Of a stretch of 64,000 nt of DNA, positions 10,106 to 19,325 are shown one piece after another. The position numbers and the translations under genes were made by a program. Origin of the DNA: CAZGNZ01 sp964527215. GTDB taxonomy: Bacteria > Fidelibacterota > Marinisomatia > SCGC-AAA003-L08 > JACNLC01. The notes beneath the pieces are model-generated. The model was not told the origin of the DNA, did no database searches, and worked only from the letters and a program-made list of their open reading frames with translations. The stretch covers positions 1 to 64,000 of the forward strand of contig CAZGNZ010000020.1 of assembly GCA_964527215.1 (NCBI GenBank), read 5' to 3'. Positions within the stretch are counted from its first letter, which is position 1. Each line of letters starts with the position of its first letter.

Positions 10106-11302
10106 ATGCAAAATTCATCCACACCCATTGCCATGTCGCTGCGGCCCGACTCCCCTGACTTCCTTGATCTTCCATGGGACCTGCCGGTGGAGCGATGGGT
10201 AGAATCATGCACCCGTCTGGAGGAGCTGCCCAGAGGGCTTTCCCGACACCCGGTGGTGTTTGTGAGTTACGGCGGCATTGCGTATGCCATCAAGGAAATG
10301 CCCGAGTCCGGTGCAGAACGGGAGTACAGTCACCTCCTGCGGCTGGAAGATCTGAATTTGCCGGTGGTTCGGCCGGTGGGTTTTGCCCGCACCCGTGTTC
10401 AATCCGAGAACCGCAGCATCCTGATTACGCGCTACCTGGAAAACGCCCTGCCCTACAGCGCGCTGTTCCGAGCACATAATCTGCTGCGCTACCGGGAATA
10501 TCTGCTGGATGCTCTGGCCGGTCTGCTGGTGCAGCTGCACATGAACGGCATATTCTGGGGCGACTGTTCGTTGTACAATACCCTCTTTCGCAGAGATGCA
10601 GGTCGTCTTCAGGCCTATCTGGTGGATGCGGAAACCGCGGAAATTCATTCCTCCATCTCCGAATCCCTTCGGCAGCATGACTTGGATATTATGCGCGAAA
10701 ATGTGGTGGGCGGTCTGATGGATTTGCGGGCAGCAGGAGTGCTGATTGAAGACTATCCGGTGATCGAAACAGGGGAATCGATTCAGGAAAGATACCGGCA
10801 GCTCTGGAATGAAATCACCCGTGATCTTATTATCAGTCCGAACGAGAAATACCGCATTCAGGAACGGATTTCAGCGCTGAACACTTTGGGATTCAGTGTC
10901 TCGGAGGTTGAACTGCAGTCAACAGACGATGGTGATCAGCTGCGTCTGTCAGTAGTGGTGGCGGACCGGAATTTCCACCGGCATCAGCTTCATTCACTGT
11001 GCGGGATCCATGCCGAAGAAACCCAGGCCCTGCAGCTGATGAACGAGATCAAGGAAGTGAAAGCCACCCTGACGGCAGAAAGAAAGCGCAGTGTTCCCCT
11101 CAGCGTTGCAGCCTTTTTCTGGCAGAATCAGTACTACTCACCAGCGGTCGAACGATTAGCGGCGGTTATGGGATTTGATGTCTCTGAACCGGAAATGTAC
11201 TGCCAGTTTCTGGAGCATAAATGGTTTCTATCGGAACGGGCTGCGCAGGATGTGGGCCGGGAAAACGCCTTGACAGATCTGCTGGAAAATCCGCCCCGGT
11301 AA
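10106..11302 (+). CDS. DUF4032 protein, LPS-kinase-like fold
   Basis: A 398-residue cytosolic protein. The N-terminal two-thirds resembles an InaA/Rio-type small-molecule or LPS kinase: a probable Lys in AIKEMPE, a catalytic-loop-like WGDCSLYNTLF (D153) and a metal-binding-like VDAETAE (D174). The C-terminal part matches what I know of DUF4032, which sits behind this kinase-like region in many actinobacterial proteins. The frame also opens at TTG 10070; the ATG at 10106 was preferred because the 12 residues between are not protein-like, although neither start has a strong ribosome-binding site. No operon partner is evident; the next gene starts about 100 bp downstream with its own site. Substrate unknown. 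Confidence 0.82.
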   Translation: MQNSSTPIAMSLRPDSPDFLDLPWDLPVERWVESCTRLEELPRGLSRHPVVFVSYGGIAYAIKEMPESGAEREYSHLLRLEDLNLPVVRPVGFARTRVQSENRSILITRYLENALPYSALFRAHNLLRYREYLLDALAGLLVQLHMNGIFWGDCSLYNTLFRRDAGRLQAYLVDAETAEIHSSISESLRQHDLDIMRENVVGGLMDLRAAGVLIEDYPVIETGESIQERYRQLWNEITRDLIISPNEKYRIQERISALNTLGFSVSEVELQSTDDGDQLRLSVVVADRNFHRHQLHSLCGIHAEETQALQLMNEIKEVKATLTAERKRSVPLSVAAFFWQNQYYSPAVERLAAVMGFDVSEPEMYCQFLEHKWFLSERAAQDVGRENALTDLLENPPR

Positions 11303-11403
11303 TCAGCCATTTTTATTATAGGAGAGAAATAATTATACAATATCAATTAGCAAATAGTACTTATATTCAATCCTGCAAATCCTGAACCAAGGAAGGATTA
11401 ATA

Positions 11404-14400
11404 ATGAAGATTATCATTTTTTTTCTGGCAGCCGCATCGTACCTGTCTGCAGAACTCATTTCTATCCCTCATGAGTACAGAACCATCCAGGCGGGAATTG
11501 ATCACTCAGCCGATGGTGATACGGTTCTGGTATACCCAGGCATTTATTATGAAAATCTGAATTTTAGCGGCCGACATATTGTTCTGGCGTCAAGGTATCT
11601 GATTTATGAAGCTCCGGAGATGATTGACTCCACTATTATTGACGGCGGTATGACGGATCGGGTGATCAGGATTCAGAGTGGAGAGTCCGAAAACACGATG
11701 GTGTCCGGTTTCACCCTTCAGAATGGATCCGGCGGGATCAAGGTCAGCGGTGATGTTTCGGTTCAGCTTAGGAACCTGATTATCCGGAGCAACGAACGGG
11801 AGGGATACGGGGCGGGAATCCATATCAGTGACAACTCTGTTTGCATCATCCAAAACACAGCAGTATTTGATAACCGGACCACCGGTTCGTATTCCGGAAC
11901 GGGAATTTACGTTAATGATTCAGATGTAACGATGGAGGAGGTTCTGGTTTTTAATAACCTGAACGAGGAAGGTGACGGCGGTGGGATGGCTGTATTCAAT
12001 TCTTCAGTCACAATGGAGCGCTGCCGAATCTTCAGGAATCAGGCTTTTGGCAACGGCGGAGGTCTGTATTGCTCGGAAAGCTCGATCTATTTATCCAGAG
12101 GCGGTATCCACCAGAACACAGGCAGCCGGGGCGGCGGAATCTATCTGATCGACGGCAGCACATTGAGTACCGATGCGGTTTTTTCGCCCAGCGTTTATGA
12201 CAACCATGCGCATCATGGTCGGGATTTGTACTCAGACAGTTATCAGAGCTGTGCTCTGGATACGGCCACTGTTTACCATCTCACGGGATACCATATTCTT
12301 CCTGAAGAGAATTTTGATTTGGAGGTAAATGCCATTTACTATGAGCAGTACATGTCTGATCGCTATGTCGCTTCGGATGGTGATGATTCCAATGACGGGA
12401 GATCCTGGGAGACACCTCTGAAAACCATTGATCATGCCCTGCGAACCCTGCTCCCTTCCGGTGCTTCAGTACTGACGATCCGCCTGGCCGACGGAGTGTA
12501 CGGGCCGTCCGGTAATGGAGAATCTTTTCCGCTGGGCTGGATATCCCATGTCGCTCTGGCAGGCAGTACAACAACGGGTACGGTTCTGGACGCCGAGAAC
12601 ACCCACCGGATCCTGGAAATGTATGATGTCCAACAGGCGGAAGTATCCAGTCTGACTCTGACCAATGCCGAGTATCTTTCAGGCGGCGGGATGGATGCAG
12701 ACAATTCAACGGTCATAGGAAATGATCTGCTGATAACGGGCAATACCGTTGTTAACAATGGTGCCGGTATCCGTCTTACCGGCAGTTCCGTTACATTGAA
12801 CAACTGTGTCGTGACCAATAACACCGGAGGGGATGTCTGCGGCGGTATCTTCAATCATTCCTACTCCAGTCTGAATCTAAACGGCTGTATCATGTACAAC
12901 AACAGCGGTTATCACATTTACACCGACAATCACAATACATCAGTACTGATCGAGTACAGCGATATCTTTGGTGGACCTTATCAAATTGCCGGATCGGAAT
13001 ATCATGTTGTCTGGGAAGATGGCAATATCAATGCTGATCCCTTTTTCTGCGACGGCACGGGAGGCAGTCTGGGGGTTGCTGAAAATTCACCTTGTCTGGG
13101 TGCGGGTTTTCAGGGAGCAGATATGGGCGGTGTGTCTGCCGAATGTGACTCAATGCCCACTTTCAATGGTCCGGTTTGGTATGTGGATGATGACAATGCC
13201 CCCTATCCCGGTGACGGCCAGACAGAATCTCCCCTGGCGTCAATTGCGGATGCGCTGAGTGCTGCCGGAGACGGTGATACCATCATTGTGGCTCCCGGCA
13301 GATATAATCAGGCACTTGATTTAACCGGCAAATCTGTTTTCCTGACTTCGAATATTTATTCCGAATTCTCCGAAGAAACAATTTTTCAGACCGTGCTGGA
13401 TGGGTTCGAAATGGAACAGTCCAGTCTGATCACTATGGACAGTGAACAGGAACTGTCAAGCACAATTCAGGGATTCCTCATCGAAAACTGTATCAGTTTG
13501 CCGGGTGGTCCCGGCTGTCTGCCGGCATTGATGAGAATAAGCGGAAATGTTTCCCCGTTGTTGAAGCATCTGGTGATCCGAAACAACCACTGCGCCTGTC
13601 CCGATGATGGGAGCTTGATTCGCGTTTCAGGGAATGCCAGGCCGGTTTTTGAGCGGGTGCTGATTCATGACAATGAAAGCCTGATCGGCAGCCCGGTGTT
13701 TGCTTTCAACGATCTTGCTGATGTGCAGATGATTAATATAACAATGGCTCAGAACTATTGTCAGAATTTGGAAATACTCGTTGCCGACCAAAGCAGGTTG
13801 ACCGTTCTGAACGCCATTATTCGGAATGAAATGCTGATGTCGAATAACAGTGATATATCTGCAACCTACAGCAATTTTCTGGATTACATGCCGGGTGAAG
13901 GCAATATCTCGCTGGATCCCATGTTCAGCAATCCGGAGGAATTTGATTTCACATTGGCTGAAAACAGTCCCTGCATTGATACAGGTGATCCTGAATCACC
14001 GCCGGACCACGATGGTTCGTCGGCCGATATGGGGTTTTTCAATGGCGTTTACAACCGCGAGGTGTATCTGTATTTCGGTGAACTGGATGAGGAAAACATG
14101 ATCCTGCCCATCATGATGGAAAACAGCGTGGATGTGTCCGGATTCCAGATTCATTTCAGCGGTGTTGAAATCATTTCAGCTTATGGCGGAAGTGCAGAGA
14201 TTGCAGGATTTATGGTTTCTTGCAGTTCCCAAATGCTTCTGGGTTTTGCATTGTGGATAATACCGCCGGGGACAGGTGTACTTACAAATCTTTTACTAGA
14301 GGACCTCACCGGAGAGCCTATCTGTTTTACGGAAACTCTGATTTCGGGCGGGCTTGGATCCCTGACGGCTTCTGATACCGGTCCCTGCATCGGCATACCG

Positions 14401-14577
14401 GACAATATCAGTTACGGAGACCTTAACGACGATGGCTCGGTGGATATTCTGGATTTGGTCATTCAGACGAACTGCATACTGATGGGTGAATTCTGTCCTG
14501 AAGGTGATATGAATGGTGATTGGGGTGTGAATATCCAGGACACGATTCTGCTGATAAACTGCATCCTTTTCGGATAG
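11404..14577 (+). CDS. Secreted beta-helix protein with cohesin-like and dockerin-like end
   Basis: A 1057-residue exported protein with a signal peptide (1-17, LSA|E) and AAGGAAGGA ribosome-binding site. It contains three right-handed beta-helix modules. Each opens with a DUF1565/pectate-lyase-like motif: YRTIQAGIDHSADGDTVLVYPG (about 25), YVASDGDDSNDG (about 320) and YVDDDNAPYPGDG (about 592). Runs of short N-x-G-G-G turns follow. A cohesin-like beta-sandwich comes at about 885-1000, and the last 53 residues are a dockerin-like pair (GDLNDDGSVDILDL; GDMNGDWGVNIQDT) with calcium-ligand spacing. No type IX tail is present, unlike two proteins further along. The beta-helix suggests polysaccharide binding or an adhesin role; no catalytic residues could be identified. 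Confidence 0.88.
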   Translation: MKIIIFFLAAASYLSAELISIPHEYRTIQAGIDHSADGDTVLVYPGIYYENLNFSGRHIVLASRYLIYEAPEMIDSTIIDGGMTDRVIRIQSGESENTMVSGFTLQNGSGGIKVSGDVSVQLRNLIIRSNEREGYGAGIHISDNSVCIIQNTAVFDNRTTGSYSGTGIYVNDSDVTMEEVLVFNNLNEEGDGGGMAVFNSSVTMERCRIFRNQAFGNGGGLYCSESSIYLSRGGIHQNTGSRGGGIYLIDGSTLSTDAVFSPSVYDNHAHHGRDLYSDSYQSCALDTATVYHLTGYHILPEENFDLEVNAIYYEQYMSDRYVASDGDDSNDGRSWETPLKTIDHALRTLLPSGASVLTIRLADGVYGPSGNGESFPLGWISHVALAGSTTTGTVLDAENTHRILEMYDVQQAEVSSLTLTNAEYLSGGGMDADNSTVIGNDLLITGNTVVNNGAGIRLTGSSVTLNNCVVTNNTGGDVCGGIFNHSYSSLNLNGCIMYNNSGYHIYTDNHNTSVLIEYSDIFGGPYQIAGSEYHVVWEDGNINADPFFCDGTGGSLGVAENSPCLGAGFQGADMGGVSAECDSMPTFNGPVWYVDDDNAPYPGDGQTESPLASIADALSAAGDGDTIIVAPGRYNQALDLTGKSVFLTSNIYSEFSEETIFQTVLDGFEMEQSSLITMDSEQELSSTIQGFLIENCISLPGGPGCLPALMRISGNVSPLLKHLVIRNNHCACPDDGSLIRVSGNARPVFERVLIHDNESLIGSPVFAFNDLADVQMINITMAQNYCQNLEILVADQSRLTVLNAIIRNEMLMSNNSDISATYSNFLDYMPGEGNISLDPMFSNPEEFDFTLAENSPCIDTGDPESPPDHDGSSADMGFFNGVYNREVYLYFGELDEENMILPIMMENSVDVSGFQIHFSGVEIISAYGGSAEIAGFMVSCSSQMLLGFALWIIPPGTGVLTNLLLEDLTGEPICFTETLISGGLGSLTASDTGPCIGIPDNISYGDLNDDGSVDILDLVIQTNCILMGEFCPEGDMNGDWGVNIQDTILLINCILFG

Positions 14578-14677
14578 CCTGCCTGGTAACCACCGGTTTT
14601 CCGTACAATTCAATGGTGGGCTGACAGATACGCAACGGATGCAGTTCGGGTTCTGCCGGATCAACATGGAATGAGAA

Positions 14678-15441
14678 TCAGTTTGGCAGCAATCGTATCA
14701 GGTCAGCTCCGTCTTCGTGATACGGAGTCTCAACAGGTGAGTTAGTCTTTCGGCTGATCTGGTCAATTTTCAGAAAGCAGGTATCACCGGGTTTGGACCA
14801 AATTCGAGGAGTAATCTGCCGACGGCAAAAACTGAAGGTGGGCTGATGAACACCGGTTATGACATTTTGCAGTACTCCTTTTCGCGGAAGAAATATGCAG
14901 TATCTTGAACAGGCTGCGTCTGTACTCCCGCTGCCAGCGGAATGATGATGAATCCGGTAAGAAACATATGCAGTAGAATAAGAGAAACCGTTCGGTTCAC
15001 CGTTTTCTTCAACCCCAATATTCCATAAAAATACCATCCCCAGGCAATGGCAGTCAGTACAAAATACTGCCAGGTAAAAATTGTTCTGAATAAGCCAACA
15101 GCTCACGGATCAGAACATTCTGCGGTTCAGGCACAGGTAAACCGGAGATGAAGGGCAATACCGTACTCAGCAGCATCAGACTGAACGGGCAGGAAATCCT
15201 GACTTCTTCCGGCATCATCATCAATTAAACAGGCAAATAGAATGAATACCGGTGTCAAACCGGTCATGGGATCATGAGGGAATTTGGTGCCTGAAAAGGA
15301 AAACAGCATGAATATCAATGAAATCCAGATGATAAGGTATCGGTGCAGATCTGAGTTCCAGAGTGACCGCAGCTCCCGGTAATGATCAAACAAGGTGAGA
15401 ATGTAATCAATCATGATCAGCGGTTTGACCGGGTAGGTGTT
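14678..15441 (-). pseudogene. Decayed GT39/ArnT-type glycosyltransferase, C-terminal part
   Basis: Four consecutive pieces of one membrane glycosyltransferase lie in shifting frames on the minus strand. In order they contain SGTKFPHDPMTGLTP (the (S)GTKLPHY motif of PMT/ArnT enzymes, here HD), a hydrophobic FSLMLLSTVLPFISG, a segment with WQYFVLTAIAWGWYFYG and LLHMFLTGFIIIPLAAG, and a soluble end with VHQPTFSFCRR and PGDTCFLKIDQ. The frames change near 15210, 15065 and 14870, and stops interrupt each one. The N-terminal catalytic half is missing upstream of 15441. The gene would have transferred a sugar from a polyprenyl-phosphate donor. It is most likely dead; assembly error would have to explain at least three independent shifts. 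Confidence 0.75.
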
Positions 15442-15785
15442 TCATCGGAATCAAAAAACCAATCCGGCACTGACTCCGCCTTCACAGGTGCGACGATAAA
15501 CAGATATTAAAGGATGCAATTTAAAATAATAGGGCTTTCCGGAACTTGGGTTTGAATTTGAATTGATGTATAAATGAAGTGTCTCGTCAGACCTATGGAA
15601 AACCCTGCCGCTGAATTGAAGTATCTGTGCATTCTGGTTTTTCATTTGTTCGACTGAGTTCCATTCCGGCGTATATTTCGCCGCAATTATGGCAGAATAT
15701 GATATTGAATATGAAAAATATACTGAGTTTCAAACTGAAACTGCTGCAGTCGCCGGATTATGTTTCCTTCAATCAGTATCTTTAG
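15442..15785. other. Non-coding spacer between pseudogene and MITE
   Basis: No gene was recognised. A 64-codon minus-strand frame at 15451-15645 lacks protein-like features and does not continue the glycosyltransferase fragment. The right edge meets the TTAG target site of the first MITE copy. Confidence 0.5.
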
Positions 15786-15965
15786 CCCGGATATTTAATG
15801 AGACTTCGCAATGAGATGATGAAAATGATTGATTCTACAAGGCATATGAAGAAAAATGAGTGAAATCGTACTGGACAGTACGTTGAGAACATTTTTCGAG
15901 TATAACGCTGTAGAATTGAGCAGATCCATCATCGGAATAGATTTCTCATGAAATATTCGGGTCAG
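15782..15965. mobile_element. MITE copy 1 with 4-bp target duplication
   Basis: The element runs 15786-15961 (176 bp). The left end CCCGGATATTTAATGAGA is nearly the inverse of the right end TCTCATGAAATATTCGGG. Flanks are TTAG on the left and TCAG on the right, a 4-bp target duplication with one change. The interior carries a small palindrome, CGTACT-GGAC-AGTACG, and no coding frame, so it must be mobilised in trans. It ends 73 bp before the serine dehydratase start and probably lies inside that gene's promoter region. Confidence 0.85.
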
Positions 15966-16034
15966 GATGAAAAATTCCGGCAGCAAAGCGTATAGCAGCA
16001 CTCGGTCCAGCAGGTCATTTGACGGGAAATCCTG

Positions 16035-17243
16035 ATGCAGACAATCAAAAAAATATATAAATCCGGATATGGTCCATCCAGCAGCCATACCATGGGACCG
16101 GGTGCTGCAGCATCCCGGTTTCGGGATGAACATCCTGAAGCGTCCGGTTTCAGGGTCACGTTGTACGGCAGTCTGGCGGCCACCGGGAAGGGGCACTGCA
16201 CTGACCGCGCAGTGGAAAAAGCTCTGGCTCCCCGATCCGCGGAGATTATTTGGCAGCCGGAAGTATTTTTACCCCGGCACCCCAACGGAATGCGGTTTGA
16301 AAGTATGGATGCAGATGGAAGGATCATTGCAGACTGGCTGGTTTACAGTACGGGCGGCGGAGAAATTAATGATTTTACCCATCCTGAAACCCAACCAGCC
16401 GTTTATCCCCATAAATCGATGAATGAAATACTGGACTGGTGTCATGAAACCGGCAAATCGCTGTGGGAGTACGCCTTTGAGTACGAGTCGGATACCCTGT
16501 TTGCCTATCTTTCAGACGTCTGGGAAACGATGAATGAATCCATCAGCCGCGGACTCGACAATGAAGGAATTCTCCCCGGCGGACTGAAGCTGGCGCGGAA
16601 AGCCTCAGCCTATCATGTGAAGTCCCGCAGTTTTTCCGGCTCGCTTAAAACCAAGACTCTGGTGTTTTCCTACGCGCTGGCGGTATCGGAAGAAAATGCT
16701 GCCGGCGGATGGGTCGTGACTGCCCCGACATGCGGTTCCTGCGGAGTAATGCCGGCCGTTTTGAAGTACATGAAGGACCGGTTTGATTTTTCAGACCGAA
16801 AAATCACTCGCGCTCTGGCAACAGGCGGACTGATTGGAAATCTGGTTAAGCGCAACGCATCCATATCCGGGGCAGAAGTTGGCTGTCAGGGTGAGATCGG
16901 TACAGCCTGTGCGATGGCCGCTGCCGCAATGACCCAGCTTCTGGGCGGGTCACCGGCACAGATCGAGTATGCCGCTGAAATCGGACTGGAGCATCATCTG
17001 GGCCTTACGTGCGATCCCATCGCAGGGCTGGTTCAAATCCCCTGTATTGAGCGCAATGCATTTGCATCCGCACGAGCCATGAATGCCGCCACCTTTGCCC
17101 TGTTGTCGGACGGTCAGCATCTGGTATCCTTCGATAAAATAGTCCGCACAATGAAACAAACCGGACAGGATCTGCCCAGTATCTACCGAGAAACATCCGC
17201 CGGCGGTCTGGCCGCGGCAGCGGATGACGCGGAGGGTGAATGA
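16035..17243 (+). CDS. sdaA: L-serine dehydratase, single-chain [4Fe-4S] type
   Basis: Converts L-serine to pyruvate and ammonia in the cytosol with a [4Fe-4S] cluster rather than PLP. The N-terminal beta-like domain carries YGPSSSHTMGPG, and the catalytic alpha domain follows in the same chain. Predicted cluster ligands are C284 (GCQGEIG), C326 and C337 (TCDPIAGLVQIPC). Their spacing of 42 and 11 residues equals that of the characterised Legionella enzyme. TAPTCGSCGVMPA (C233, C236) is also family-typical. At 402 residues it is shorter than the usual 450 or so. Its tail (ETSAGGLAAAADDAEGE) lacks the C-terminal cysteine that in the Legionella enzyme reaches the cluster. The stop codon overlaps the start of the mutarotase gene (ATGA), so the two are co-transcribed. 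A MITE lies 73 bp upstream. Confidence 0.95.
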   Translation: MQTIKKIYKSGYGPSSSHTMGPGAAASRFRDEHPEASGFRVTLYGSLAATGKGHCTDRAVEKALAPRSAEIIWQPEVFLPRHPNGMRFESMDADGRIIADWLVYSTGGGEINDFTHPETQPAVYPHKSMNEILDWCHETGKSLWEYAFEYESDTLFAYLSDVWETMNESISRGLDNEGILPGGLKLARKASAYHVKSRSFSGSLKTKTLVFSYALAVSEENAAGGWVVTAPTCGSCGVMPAVLKYMKDRFDFSDRKITRALATGGLIGNLVKRNASISGAEVGCQGEIGTACAMAAAAMTQLLGGSPAQIEYAAEIGLEHHLGLTCDPIAGLVQIPCIERNAFASARAMNAATFALLSDGQHLVSFDKIVRTMKQTGQDLPSIYRETSAGGLAAAADDAEGE

Positions 17244-18130
17244 ATTTACCGGATTTGCCCGATTTTGTCTCCCTTGAGGAAATCGCACCCGGCTGCCCGA
17301 TATTAAAAATTCGAAGCAGTCGGGCGAATGCCGATATTTCACTTTACGGCGGGCAGGTGCTCTCCTTTCGGCCGGTACACACAGAACAGGACGTGCTGTT
17401 TCTGAGCCGCCGGGCAATGTTCCGGAACGGGACTGCCATTCGGGGAGGCATCCCCATTTGCTGGCCGTGGTTCGGAAACGATCCGGAAAACCGGAATCGT
17501 CCGTCTCACGGGTTCGCCCGAACCAGTAATTGGAGGTTGGCCGAAATCAGAAGCGAACCTGACAGCAGTGTTATCCTGAGTCTGCACCTGAATGATACAC
17601 AGGAATCTCTTGCGGTATGGCCGGCTGCATTCCGGCTGGAACTCAATATTTCTGTGAGTACTGAATTGAAGCTGGAACTGGTTTCACGGAATGAATCTTC
17701 CGTACCGATGATGATCACCCAGGCACTGCACAGTTATTTCCGGGTGAGTGCGGCAGAAAAAACGGAAATTATCGGACTTGAAGGCTGCGAATACATTGAC
17801 AAGCTGGATCAGGGAAGAGTGAAATACCAGAAGGCAGTGCTGTATCCTAAGGGTGGGTTTGACAGAATATACTCCATTTCGAATTCAGCGGTGACCATAT
17901 CAGATTCGGGATTTCGGCGCAGAATTGAGGTGAAATCTTCCGGCAGCCGATCCATTGTGGCCTGGAATCCATGGAAAGAAAAATCCGGCGCCATAAGAGA
18001 TTTAAAGAATGCAGACTATCAGCACTTCGTCTGCCTGGAAACCGCCAATGCCGGTCATGATTCAGTATCCATCCTGCCGGGGCAGTGTCACCGCCTGCAG
18101 ACGATTATCGCGGTTATTGTGCCGGAATGA
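17240..18130 (+). CDS. D-hexose-6-phosphate mutarotase (YeaD-like)
   Basis: A 296-residue galactose-mutarotase-like beta-sandwich protein expected to interconvert the alpha and beta anomers of hexose 6-phosphates in the cytosol. Diagnostic motifs are IRGGIPICWPWFG (about 67-79), PSHGFAR with putative catalytic H90, ALHSYFRV with H164, and a C-terminal CLETANA with putative catalytic base E267. Length is as usual for the YeaD subgroup. The ATG overlaps the serine dehydratase stop by four bases, so the genes are translationally coupled. Pairing a serine-degrading with a sugar-phosphate enzyme is not a known module; it may simply be a central-carbon operon feeding pyruvate. The gene converges on a small unknown gene 15 bp away. 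Confidence 0.92.
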   Translation: MNLPDLPDFVSLEEIAPGCPILKIRSSRANADISLYGGQVLSFRPVHTEQDVLFLSRRAMFRNGTAIRGGIPICWPWFGNDPENRNRPSHGFARTSNWRLAEIRSEPDSSVILSLHLNDTQESLAVWPAAFRLELNISVSTELKLELVSRNESSVPMMITQALHSYFRVSAAEKTEIIGLEGCEYIDKLDQGRVKYQKAVLYPKGGFDRIYSISNSAVTISDSGFRRRIEVKSSGSRSIVAWNPWKEKSGAIRDLKNADYQHFVCLETANAGHDSVSILPGQCHRLQTIIAVIVPE

Positions 18131-18145
18131 AAATCTGATGGATAA

Positions 18146-18502
18146 TCATTCCCGAATTGTCAGCTGAAACTCCGCCCAGCGCACTGAAGGATGAATAAGC
18201 ATCTCAGGGCCGCATGGATTCCAAACAGCGGATTGATCGGCCTGGTCTCCAAACAGCGTCCATCCGGCAGGGGCCAAATGAATAAGTTCATTAAACAGAT
18301 CTCGAGCAATGGGTGATGGAGCCAGAAAGCAGGAAATTTCAAAGTGCTTTGGCAGTTTCCAATAGGGTTCAATTTTAAATTCTTTGACCGGAGTGATGGC
18401 CTGAAGCGCACTGCGAATATCACTCGCCTGCGATTGCACCTCATCATTTTCGGATTTAATTATAAACCGCAGCAAAATTGTGGAAGTCGTGGGTTTTTCC
18501 AT
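18146..18502 (-). CDS. Small protein of unknown function
   Basis: 118 residues, soluble, no signal peptide or membrane segment. It was not recognised. The sequence is protein-like: an N-terminal strand-rich part (TSTILLRFIIKS), a mixed middle (VKEFKIEPYWKLPKHFEISCFL) and an aromatic C-terminus ending VRWAEFQLTIRE. The ATG has a purine-rich stretch (GGGACCAGGCGA) upstream. It converges on the mutarotase gene with only a 15-bp gap and faces a repeat copy at its 5' side. The YWKLP...FEISCFL pattern and small size are compatible with an immunity-like or house-keeping alpha/beta fold, but no function is claimed. Confidence 0.6.
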   Translation of the reverse strand: MEKPTTSTILLRFIIKSENDEVQSQASDIRSALQAITPVKEFKIEPYWKLPKHFEISCFLAPSPIARDLFNELIHLAPAGWTLFGDQADQSAVWNPCGPEMLIHPSVRWAEFQLTIRE

Positions 18503-18583
18503 TCGCCTGGTCCCTTATATCCTAATTCTGTGATGAAGTGCTGGTGATACAGTCACTCTGTCGCTCATCCGATCCGTTGGTTG

Positions 18584-18728
18584 AATCCGCCAGTGGGCGG
18601 ACGAGTGTAACTGGGTGCATTCCCCGCCGCTTGTTGAAAATCCGCCATTTGGCGCGGCGGCGAAATAAAAAATGATTATATCACTAATGATACCCCGTCC
18701 CGTCAGCTGACGGGCGGGGAAATTCATT
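18584..18728. repeat. Palindromic REP-like composite repeat, copy B
   Basis: Second copy of the family at 4861-5004. It opens with a variant hairpin (TCCGCC-AGT-GGGCGGA) instead of TCCGTC-TCCT-GACGGA and carries the same core. It ends in the longest palindrome of the three, CCCGTCAGCTGACGGG, followed by CGGGGAAATTCATT. This copy lies free in an intergenic region and is not fused to a gene end. Confidence 0.8.
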
Positions 18729-19325
18729 GAAATTCCGTGTTTGGAATCTGCCAAAAGTATCGGCATTCGGATGATCGGATTTTTCTGGTTTCAGGTTTCG
18801 CATCCCGGCTGCTGGGGATTAAATAATCAAAATCCCGCAACGGACTGATCCCGGAACAATCAATTTCCATGGTACTCTTCTCACATACTGCGGCAAAACC
18901 ATTCCGGTTTCCGGCTCCCTGCGTATAATGCTTTAAAATTCTGTGTAAACCTGATTGACATAATTACAATATTTCAATGAAATTTACACTCAGATTTTAA
19001 TGCATATTTTGAACTGGTCAGCCGGAGTAAAACACAGAATCAGGAAGCTGACCGGTCAGCATCGTAATATAGATTGAATCGCATTTAAAGATCCACGAAA
19101 CCCGAGCGCTATCATTGAAAAAGGGCTATGCCTGGTGTAACATGCATTGAAAAAAAAGCAGTGCTTGCCAGACAACGCGGACTGCGAAAAAGACTGTCCG
19201 TTGTAATAAGCCAACCAGGATGGATATTCAGACTGAACCATTTTTTATTAACCTCTATGATATTGTTTAACCGGGATGTTTATGAATCAGTTCAGTCAGT
19301 CTGACAGTAAATCAGAATTCATTAT
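18729..19325. other. Intergenic region before GNAT gene
   Basis: AT-richer sequence with no supported gene. The several short frames on both strands are not protein-like. A TTGACA-like hexamer occurs near 18955 but no matching -10 at proper spacing was confirmed. Nothing else was seen. Confidence 0.5.
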
